Assembly: GCA_964397995.1 (NCBI GenBank)
Contig: CAYNLG010000035.1
Coordinates: 1 to 36,256, forward strand
DNA from: CAYNLG01 sp964397995
Lineage (GTDB): Bacteria > Planctomycetota > Phycisphaerae > FEN-1346
Length of the DNA stretch: 36,256 nt
Direction of reading: 5' to 3'
A program made the position numbers and the translations under genes. Positions 5,940-15,100 of the stretch are shown here, piece after piece; the first letter of the stretch is position 1; each line of letters starts with the position of its first letter. Below the pieces are notes generated by a model. That model saw only the letters and a program-made list of their open reading frames with translations, made no database searches and was not told the DNA's origin.

Positions 5940-7916
5940 ATGCCGACCCTGAGCGACATCCTGGGCCGCGTCTGGCGCCGCCGGCCGCGCCCCGGCGGCC
6001 GCGTGGTCGCCGTCGACTACGACGCGCAGCAGATCCGCCTCGTGGCCGCCGAGCCGCACGAAGGCGGGGTGCGCATCTTGAAGCTGGCGACGGTCGACAT
6101 CCCGCCGGAGGTCGACGCGACCGACGCCGAGGCCTTCGGCGCCCTGCTCGGCGACACCATCCGGCGCGCGGGCCTGGGCGGCAGCGCGCTGGCCATGAGC
6201 GTGCCGCGCAGCCAGGCCGTCCTCCGCCCCCTCACGCTGCCCCCCGCCGAGACCGAGGGCGAACTGGCCGCCATGGTCCAGTACCAGGTGGCCAAGGAGT
6301 TGCCGTTTCCGGCGGACGAGGCGGTGGTCGACTTCACGGTCGAGAGCGGGTACGAGGCGGACCGGCACTACGACGGCGAATCGCCCGGCCCCGAGGCCGG
6401 CCGCGAGGCCGCCGGCGCGAAGGTCCTGGTGGCCGCCGTCCGGACCTCGGTCGTCGAGCACTACCGCCGGACGGCCGCCGCCGCCGGGGCGACGCTGGTG
6501 CGGCTGGGGCTGCGCCCGTACGCGGACCTGCAGGCGGTGGCGGCCTACGCGCCGGCCGCCGGCGACGAGGCCGTGGCCGTCGTCCACCTGACCCCGCACG
6601 AGGCCGAGATCGACGTTCTGGTCGGCTCGGCCCTGGCGTTCAGCCGGTCGGTGCCCCTGCGGACGGTGACGGACGAGGACGAGGCCGCCGACGACCTGGC
6701 GGCTCTTGCCCCCGGCCCGGTCCAGAGCATCGTGACGGAGGCGGCCCGGAGCATCCGGAGCTACCACGCCTTGCAGCCGGGCGCGCGCATCGCGGCCGTG
6801 CTGGTGGCCGGTGGGGCGGGGTTGGAGGCCGAGGTCACGGCGCGGCTGGCGGCCGACCTGGGACTCCCCTGCGAGCGGTTCGACCCCTCGGCCGCGCTCG
6901 GCCTCACGGGCGAGGAGGGCGACACCTCGCCCTTCATTTCGGCCCTGGGCCTGGCGATCGGCCACGCGCCCGACCGGACCCCGCCGTACGACTTCCTGAA
7001 CCCGAAGCGGCCGCCCGTCCAGCGCGACCGGACGAAGCTCGTCACGGCGGCGGCGCTGGTGGCGGCCGCGCTGCTGGTCGGCGGCGCGCTGGCCGCCGCC
7101 TGGGCCTTCCTGGGCGGCAAGGCCGCGCGAAACCAGGCCCTCCGCGACGAGATCGAAGCCCTGAAGCGCCCCCACGCCGAGGTCAAGGCCCTGGCTGAGC
7201 ACGTCGAGGCCGTCGAGGCGTGGCTCGCGACGGACCCCCCGTGGCTCGACCACTGGGCGGTCCTGAGCGCGGTCTTCCCGTCTTGCGAGCAGGTCTACGT
7301 CACGGGCATCGAGGGCCGGGCCGACGGGACGATGCAGCTCAGCGTCCGGGCGACCGACACCGAGACGCTCGACCAGCTCGGGATGCGCCTGGCGGAGGCC
7401 GGGTACAGCTTCAAGCCGGGCCAGGTGACGACGGTAAAGACGGAGCCGCGGTTCCCGGTGAGTTCGCCGCTGAAGGTGGACGCGGCCGGGGAGGTGGGGC
7501 GCGAGATCGCGTCGCTCGTCCCGGAGCCGCGCCCGGCCGACGACGCCTCCGCCGACCTCCTGAAGGCCGGGAAGGACTGGAGCGACGCGCCGCGGGCGCG
7601 GACGGCGTCGTCCGCGCGCGGCGGGGTGCCGGTGTCGGCGGCCCCCGAGGAAGGCGAAGGCGAGCGGCGGCGCGGCTGGCGCGGGGGCGACAACGATGAC
7701 GACGACCGCGGCGGCGACGACGAAATCCGCCGCCGCCTGCTCGAGAAGTTCGACGCCAACCGCGACGGCCGCCTCAGCAGCGAGGAAGCCGAGGTCGCCC
7801 GCCGCGAGTACGCCAACGACGCGGCCGCCTGGGACGCCGACGGCGACGGCGAGCTGTCCTCGCGCGAGCGCCTGCGCGTGTATGTCGCGATGCGCCGGTT
7901 GAGGGGCAAGGGCTGA
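5940..7916 (+). CDS. PilM/GspL-type assembly ATPase-fold protein with PilN-like segment and C-terminal EF-hands
   Basis: A 658-aa inner-membrane protein. Residues ~20-345 have the actin-like fold of PilM and the GspL cytoplasmic domain: VVAVDYDAQQIRLVA as the first strand, ALAMSVPRSQAVLRPLTLPP, AMVQYQVAKELPFP, and the late VLVAGGAGLEAEVTARLA. Then comes the DFLNPKRPP motif that in PilN or fused GspL precedes the membrane helix. The single transmembrane segment is at about 366-392, followed by a coiled helix and a PilN-like periplasmic ferredoxin-type part (~395-530). The C-terminus adds a charged linker and two EF-hand loops, D605-E616 and D632-E643, both with acidic or Ser/Asn residues at positions 1, 3, 5, 9 and 12. 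It should link GspE to the periplasmic parts; the EF-hands would lie in the periplasm. GspL is the functional equivalent. GAGAGG precedes ATG 5940. Confidence 0.85.
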   Translation: MPTLSDILGRVWRRRPRPGGRVVAVDYDAQQIRLVAAEPHEGGVRILKLATVDIPPEVDATDAEAFGALLGDTIRRAGLGGSALAMSVPRSQAVLRPLTLPPAETEGELAAMVQYQVAKELPFPADEAVVDFTVESGYEADRHYDGESPGPEAGREAAGAKVLVAAVRTSVVEHYRRTAAAAGATLVRLGLRPYADLQAVAAYAPAAGDEAVAVVHLTPHEAEIDVLVGSALAFSRSVPLRTVTDEDEAADDLAALAPGPVQSIVTEAARSIRSYHALQPGARIAAVLVAGGAGLEAEVTARLAADLGLPCERFDPSAALGLTGEEGDTSPFISALGLAIGHAPDRTPPYDFLNPKRPPVQRDRTKLVTAAALVAAALLVGGALAAAWAFLGGKAARNQALRDEIEALKRPHAEVKALAEHVEAVEAWLATDPPWLDHWAVLSAVFPSCEQVYVTGIEGRADGTMQLSVRATDTETLDQLGMRLAEAGYSFKPGQVTTVKTEPRFPVSSPLKVDAAGEVGREIASLVPEPRPADDASADLLKAGKDWSDAPRARTASSARGGVPVSAAPEEGEGERRRGWRGGDNDDDDRGGDDEIRRRLLEKFDANRDGRLSSEEAEVARREYANDAAAWDADGDGELSSRERLRVYVAMRRLRGKG

Positions 7917-9103
7917 TGAACACGCGCGAGAAGATCCTGGCGGCGGCGGCCGGCGCGGTCCTGATGGGCCTCGTCGGGTACCTGGTCGTCGACCGCGTGG
8001 TCCTGGAGGAGGCGGCGCGCCTCGACCGCCAGGGCGAGTCGCTGCAGGACGACCTGGACCGGATCCGGGCGGAGCTGGCACGCCGGAATGCCCGCGTGGC
8101 CAAGGTCGCGTCCCTTGTCGGCCGCACCTTCGAGACCGACCCCGACCGCGCGAGCGACAAGCTGCGGACCCACCTCGGGGGGCTCCTCGACCGGAGCGGC
8201 CTCGGGTCCACGAACCCGTTCCTGAAGCCCTTTACGGCCGGCGGGGCGGGCAAGCACCTGCGCGAGGTCGGCTGGTTCGTCCGGGCTCGCGGGCGGCTGG
8301 AGCACGTCGTCAACTTCCTGTTCCTGCTGGACCGCGACCCGTACCTGCACACGGTCGAGTCCGTGGTCGTAAAGCCGGTCCAGCGGAGCCCGGACGTGGA
8401 CCTCCAGGTCCGTGTGAGCGTGCCGGTGCTGACCCCGCCGCGCGTCCGCGGTCCGGACGGCAAGGCCGTCGCGTTCGAGCCGGACCATGTGCCGGAGGAC
8501 GAGGGGACGGTTCGGCTCGACGGGCCGGACCGGCAGGCGTATGATGCGATCGTGGCGCGGGACCTGTTCCGTCCGTACGTGAAGCGGGGGGCGCGTCCGC
8601 AGCCGGTGCAGGTGGTGCGGCACGCGGCGCCGAGCCAACCCGCGCCGCCCGCGGCGCCGCCGGCGGCGCCCCCGCCGCAGGACAGCCGGTACCGCGTCGT
8701 CGGTTTGCCGCGCTGGGGCGAAGGCAGCGACGTCTACGTCTACGATGCGATGACGCGCGAGACGCGCCGCTACCAGGTGGGGGACCGGCTGGCGGGGGGC
8801 GAAGTGGCGATGGTCGATTACCGGCCGATGCCGCTGCCGGACCGGCCGTGGGCGACCTCGGGGAGCCGGGTGATCCTGCGGATCGGGCCGGAGCACTGGG
8901 CGGTGGAACTCGGGCAGAGCCTGGCCGAGAAGCGGATTCTGGCGGCCGACGACCTGCCCGCCGGGTTGCCGCACGCCGACGCGACGCCGGAGCCGGATGC
9001 CGGGGCGTCCGAGGCGGCCGTCCCCGAGACGCCGGATGCCAAGGATGGGACCGACGCCCGGCCGGATGCCCCGGCGGGCGACGCGCAGGATGAGGGAGCC
9101 TGA
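7916..9103 (+). CDS. GspM/PilO-like plus GspC/PilP-like assembly protein
   Basis: A 395-aa protein starting one base inside the previous stop (TGATG). Residues 8-27 form one transmembrane helix, followed by a coiled-coil region (~28-65) and a ferredoxin-like part containing VGWFVRARGRLEHVVNFLFL, which resembles PilO/GspM. A second part begins near YDAIVARDLFRPYVKR, the type of motif found at the entry to GspC/PilP. It crosses an Ala/Pro-rich linker (~240-258) and ends in a beta-rich domain with RYRVVGLPRW, YQVGDRLAGGEVAMVDY and GSRVILRIGPEHWAVEL, resembling the homology-region domain that contacts the secretin N0 domain. The last ~50 residues are acidic and disordered. No separate gspC or gspM occurs here, so it may serve both roles. 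Family assignments are by pattern and position, not database match. Confidence 0.7.
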   Translation: MNTREKILAAAAGAVLMGLVGYLVVDRVVLEEAARLDRQGESLQDDLDRIRAELARRNARVAKVASLVGRTFETDPDRASDKLRTHLGGLLDRSGLGSTNPFLKPFTAGGAGKHLREVGWFVRARGRLEHVVNFLFLLDRDPYLHTVESVVVKPVQRSPDVDLQVRVSVPVLTPPRVRGPDGKAVAFEPDHVPEDEGTVRLDGPDRQAYDAIVARDLFRPYVKRGARPQPVQVVRHAAPSQPAPPAAPPAAPPPQDSRYRVVGLPRWGEGSDVYVYDAMTRETRRYQVGDRLAGGEVAMVDYRPMPLPDRPWATSGSRVILRIGPEHWAVELGQSLAEKRILAADDLPAGLPHADATPEPDAGASEAAVPETPDAKDGTDARPDAPAGDAQDEGA

Positions 9104-9105
9104 CC

Positions 9106-12100
9106 ATGGGTGCGACACGCGGGACGCGACGGGCTTTTCTGGCGCTGGGGCTGGCGGTATGGGCGGCGGCGGTGACGGCGCCCGCCCCGGCCGCGCGCGC
9201 CGCCGGCGCCGACGACGGCGCCATCCGCTTCCAGTTCGACGGCATCCCGTACACGGAGGTCGTCCGCCGCTTCGCCCAGCAGGCGGGCAAGCCCCTCGTC
9301 GGCGACCTGAACATCGCCGGCACGCTCACGTTCTTCGACAGCGAGCCGTACAGCTACGGCGAGGCCCTCGACACGCTGAACATGATCCTGGCCACCCGCG
9401 GGTACACGCTCGTCGAGACCGGCCGGTTCCTGCAGCTCACGCCCGTGAAGGATATCCAGAAGCTCCCAATTGAGATTTACAAGGGGATGGAGGCCATCGA
9501 GGACGTCCGGCCCGGCGAGGTCGTCACGGTCATCCTGCCGCTGACCTACATGGACGCCGAGACGGCGCTGACGACCCTCCGGCCGATGGTGACCCAGGTC
9601 GGCACCCTCGGCGCCCTCGGCAAGGGCAAGGGCCTGATCCTCACCGACGTATACCGGAACGTCCAGCGGCTGCGCGGCCTGTTGGGGCAGATCGACACCG
9701 GCGCCCTGACGGAGCGGCAGATCCGGACGTACCGCCTGGAGCATGCCGGGGCCGAGGAGGTCGCGGGCATCCTGTCCAAGGTCCTGGCCGCCGGCGGCGA
9801 GGGCGAGGCCGGCTTCAAGATGGTCTACGACCCGAACCGGCGGCGGCACGTGCCGGTGCGGGAGGGCGACGGCGACGCCACGGGCCTCGTCGTGAGCGCC
9901 GACGCGCGGACCAATACGCTGATCCTGATTGGCCCGCCGGACAAGCTGGCCCTGGCCGAGGACCTGCTCGCGAAGCTCGACGTCGAAGGGCCGACCGAGA
10001 GCGGCGACCTCCGCATCTTCGTCCTCAAGGAGGCCGACGCCGAGAACGTCGCCCAGATCGTCCGCGAGGCCCTGCCCAAGACGACGACGATGCAGCGGGA
10101 CTCGCGCGGCCGCACGGTCTCGCGGCAGGTGGCCAAGGCGAGCGTCGTGGCCGACCGGGCGACGAACCGGCTGATCGTCGCCGCCCCGTTCGACCAGATG
10201 GCCAAGGTCGAGGCCATCCTGAAGGAACTGGACCAGGCGGGCGCCGCCGCCGAGGGTCTGAAGGTCTTCCAGCTCAAGGAGGCCGACGCCCAGCAACTGG
10301 CGGACGTCCTGCAGAACAGCCTCTCGGGAGTCGATCCGCGGACGCGCAAGCCGAAGGGCGACATCCGCGTCACGGCCGACCCGCGGACGAACTGCGTGGT
10401 GGTGGCGGGGGCGGCCGCGGACATCGCCGGGGCCGAGGCCCTGATCGCCGAGCTCGACCGCCGGCCCGACGAGTCTGCCCGCGAGACGCACGTCGTGCAC
10501 CTGAAGGCGGGGGACGCGCGGCAACTGGCGCAGTCGATCGCGCGGCTGTACGCCCAGCAGCAGTCGTCCGGGCGCGGCCGGAGCGGGCCGAGCGCCGCCT
10601 CGAACGTTCGTGTCGAGGCCGACGCCGGCACCAACAGCCTCATCATCTCCGCCGCCCCCGGCGAGTGGCCCTCCATCCAGAGCATCCTCGACCAGCTCAA
10701 GGCCTCGGCCGAGCCGCTGTCGGCCCCGTCGACGCGCATGATCCCCGTCCAGCACGCCAAGGCCGTGGAGGTGGCCGAGGCGCTGCGGCCGCTCTTCGGG
10801 GCGAGCGGGGGGCGCGGAAGACGCGGCCGGACGAGCGGCGGGCCGACCGACGTGCCCGTGGTCATCTCGGCCTCCGCCCAGACCAACGCCCTTCTCGTCT
10901 CGGCCGCCGCCGACGACATGGAAACCATCGCCGGCCTCGTCGCGGCGCTGGACGTGCCGTCGCCGGAGGCCGTCGAGCCGGTCCGCATCATCCGCCTCGA
11001 GTCGGCCCAGGCGGTCGAGTTGGCCGAAACGCTCCGGGCGACCTTGCCGGAGCCGCCTCGCGGCCAGCCGCCCACCGTCCTCATCCAGGCCGACGCGGTC
11101 AGCAACTCGGTGCTGCTGCGCGCGCCGGCGACGGAGCGCGAGCTGCTGGAGGACCTGATCGGCCGGCTGGACGTGGCGACCCAGGAAGAGGCCCGCGAGC
11201 TGCGGATGATCCCGCTGAAGGCGACGTCCGCCCAGGCGATGGCGGAGATGCTGTCGCGGGTCTTCGCGGGCCGGGGGACGCAGCCGGTGGCGTCGCGGTC
11301 GTCGCGGGGCCGTGGCTGGCGTCCGACGCCGACGCCCGCCGCCGAGGGCGTCGTCATCACGCCGTCGCCCGACGACCGGATGCTGGTCGTCGAGGGGCCG
11401 AAGAAGACCGTTGACGAGGTCGCCCAGCTCCTCGAGAGCCTCGACGTCGGCGACACCCCGGAACCCGTCCAGTTCCGGACGTACGACCTGGCGGGGTCGA
11501 GCGCGGCGGAGCTGTCGAAGTCGCTCGCGCGGCTGTTCGCGGAGGAGACGCGAGGCGAGACGTCGACCCAGCCGGCGCCGCGGTTCGAGGCCGACACGGG
11601 GGCGAACCAGCTCCTCGTGGCCGCCGGCGAGAGCCAGTTTGCCGTCATCGACGCCCTGCTCGCGAAGGTCCAGGAGACGACGGAGCTGGCGAGCCAGACG
11701 CGGACGTTCACGCTCCAGCACGCCGACGCGGACCGTGTCGCGTCGGTGCTCCAGGCGATGCTGCTCGCGTCGCCGCCCAGCCCGCGCGGGCGCCGGGGCC
11801 GGGGGGTGCCCACGGCCGCCGACGGTGAAGTCCGCGTGGCCGGCGTGGCCGAGACGGGCCTCGTGGTGGTCCAGGGCCCGCCGGAGCGGATCGCCCTGGC
11901 CGAGGAGCTGATCGTGTCGCTGGACGTGCCCGCGGGGGAGGCGGCCCAGCTGGTCCGGATGGTGCGGCTGGACTCGGCGGACGCGGCCCAGTTGGCCGAG
12001 GCGCTCCGCGCGATGCTCCCGCCGGCGCCGAAGGGCCAACCCCAGCCGATCGCCATCCAGGCCGAGCCGGGGAGCAACAGCGTGCTCGTCCGCGCGCCGG

Positions 12101-15100
12101 AGGCGGAACGCGAGCGCATCGAGACGATGCTTGCCGAGCTCGATCAGGCCACCCAGGACGAGGCCCGCGAGCTCCGCATCATCCGGCTGAAGCACGTTTC
12201 GGCGTCGGTGGTCGAGGGGACCCTCAGCCGCGTGGCGTCGCGCGGCAGCGGCGCGAGCCGCACCGTACGGCGCGACCGGCGCGGCCGGCCGATTCCGACG
12301 CCGGCGGCCGAGGGCGGTGTGACGGTGGCCGCCGGGCCGGACGACCGGTCCCTCGTCCTCGAAGGCCCCCGCAAGGACGTCGCGCAACTGGCGCAGCTGG
12401 CCGAGACGCTCGACACGGCCGATTCGCCCGCCGTGGTCCAGGTGCGGACGTACCAGCTCGACGCCTCGTCGGCGGCGGACCTGGCCAAGTCGCTCGCGCG
12501 GCTCTTCGCGGAGCGGCAGCAGGGGCGCGACGCCGGCGGCGACGTCTACGAGCCGCGCTTCGAGGCCGACCCCGCCACGAACCAGCTTCTCATTGCCGCC
12601 ACCACCGAGCAGTTTAAGACCATCGAGGGCCTCGTCGAGGAGGTGAAGGCGGCCACAGTGCTGGCGAGCCAGACGCGGACCTTCAAGCTCCGGTTCGCCA
12701 GGCCCACGGAGTTGGCGACGCTCATCGAGCCGATGCTCGGGGCCGCCCGGGCGCCCGCCCGGAGCACGGCGCGCGGCCGGTCGCCGCAACCCGCCCCGTC
12801 GGACGTCAAGGTGGCCGCCATGGATGCCACGAGCACGCTCGTCGTCCAGGGTCCACCCGAGACGATCGCCCTGGCCGAGGAGCTCGTCAAGACCTTCGAC
12901 ACGGAGGAGGCGGCGTCGGAGTCGGTGCTGGAGATCGTGCGGCTGGAGCACGCGGACGCGGCGGCGATTGCACCGGTGGTGACGGCATCGCTGGTGGAAG
13001 CGGAGGCGGCGCGGGGGTCGTCGCGCGGCCGTGGCCAGCCGACGGTCAAGGCCGAAGGCGTGACAGTGACGCCGGAGCCGCATAGCGGGACGCTGCTGGT
13101 GCACGGGGAGTCGGCGAAGGTGGCGTTGGCGCTGACGGTGATCACGTCGCTGGACGTGCCGTCGCCGGAGTCGGTGGCGCCGCTGGTGATCGTGCCGGTG
13201 GCGGCGGCGGACGCGGAGCGTGTGGCTGAGACGCTGCAGGCGATGATTCCTGAGCCGGCGCGTGGGGAGGCGAGGGAGGTCTTCATCCGGGGCGACGCCG
13301 AGAGCGGGAGCGTGCTCCTGCGTGCGCCGGAAGGGCAGATCGAGGCGCTCAAGGGCATGATCGCGAGCCTGGACAAGGCGCAGCAGGAGGAGCCGCGCGT
13401 CACGCGGGTGGTGGAGCTCTCGCATGCGTCGGCGGAGGCGTTGGCGGAGACGCTGGGTCAGTTGACGTCGGGGGGCGGCGGGGGCGGGTCGCGTGCGGTG
13501 ACGTTCCGCCGCGACAGCCGGGGGCGTCGGGTGCCGGTGCGGACGCCCTCGGCGCCGGAGCCGGACCAGGTGGTGATTGCGGCGTCGCCGGACGACCGGT
13601 CGCTGGTGCTGGAAGGGCCGAAGTCGAAGGTGGACGCGTTGGAGCAGCTGGCGCGGACGCTGGACACGGGCGAGGCGCCGAGTACGCTGCAGGTGCGGAC
13701 GTTCCAGTTGGCGCAGGCGCAGGCGTCGGACCTGGCGCAGTCGCTGCAGCGGCTGTTTGCGGAGCAGCGTGGGAAAGAGACGGAGGGCCCGCAGCCGCGG
13801 TTCGAGGCGGACTTGACGACGAACCAGTTGTTGATTGCGGCGACGGCGGAACAGTTCGAGGTGATCGAGGGGCTGGTGGCGCAGGTGAAGGCGGCGCCGG
13901 TGCTGACGAGTCAGACGAAGACGTACCGCTTGAAGTTCGCGAAGGCGTCGCGTGTGGCGGAGGTGCTGGATGCGTTGCTGAGCGAATCGCCCCAGGCGGT
14001 GTCGCGTGGCCGGGGGGGGCGTCCGCCCGCGCGGCCGTCGACGGTGCGTGTGGCGGCGATGGAGGCGACCGAGACGGTGATCGTCCAGGGCCCGCCGGAC
14101 GCCATCGCCCGGGCCGACGAACTGGTGAAGACGCTGGACGCCGAGGACGCCGCCGAGGGCGCCTCGGTCACGCAGATCGTCCGCCTGCAGAACGCCCAGG
14201 CGGTGACGCTGGCCGAGGCGGTCAACCGGTCGCTCGCGGAGCAGGGCGGGGCGCCGGCGGCGGGCGGGCGCAAACGCACGGCGACGGCGGCGCCGGCCGA
14301 GGGCGTCGATGTCACGGTGACGCCGGAGCCGAACTCGAACAGCGTGCTGGTGCGCGGCCCGGCGGAGCGGGTGGCCGAGGTCGTGGCCATGATCCGGGAC
14401 CTGGACTCGGGCGGCACGAGCCTGGCGGCCCAGGTCTACGTCATCCCGCTCGAGAACGGGGAAGCCGTGACGCTGGCCGACGCGGTGGGCGAGTTGTTCC
14501 GGGACATGATCAAGCAGCAGGCGGCGGGGCGGCGCGACGTGACGCCGCCCCCGTTCAGCATCTCGCCGGACGAGCGGACCAACAGCTTGATCGTCTCGAC
14601 GACGCCGGCCCACTACGCGCGGGTGAAGAAGCTGCTGGAGACGCTGGACCAGGCGCCGGAGCGGGCGTTGCGCGACGTGCACTATATGTGGCTGGAGTAC
14701 GCGGACGCGAGCGAGGTGGCCTCGAAGCTGAACGCGATGTACAGCGACCGGAAGGGCGTCGACAAGCCGGTCATCGAGGCGGACCTGTACTCGAACGCGG
14801 TGACGATCATCGCCAAGGCCGAGGACCTCGGGGCGATAGAGCCGATCATCGCGAAGCTCGATTCGGCGGCCCAGGACACGAGCTTCCAGGTCCGGGTCAT
14901 TCCGCTGACGGGGCTGAAGGCCTCGAAGATGGCCCGCATCATCCAGAACGTCTACCAGCAGATGACCGAGAGCGACGTCGTGGTGACCGAGCCGGAGGCG
15001 GGGGCGGGCCTCGGGCGCGGCGTGCTGATGGTGCCCCCGGAGGAGGAGACGGCGCCGGCGCTCGAAGGGACGCCGCCCGGCAAGGCGGTCGATCCGGGGG

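Noticed and set aside
5436..8081. An 881-codon open frame on the - strand over gspK and the GspL-type gene
   Set aside because: Arg/Gly/Pro-rich reading with no family resemblance; the + strand genes are well supported.
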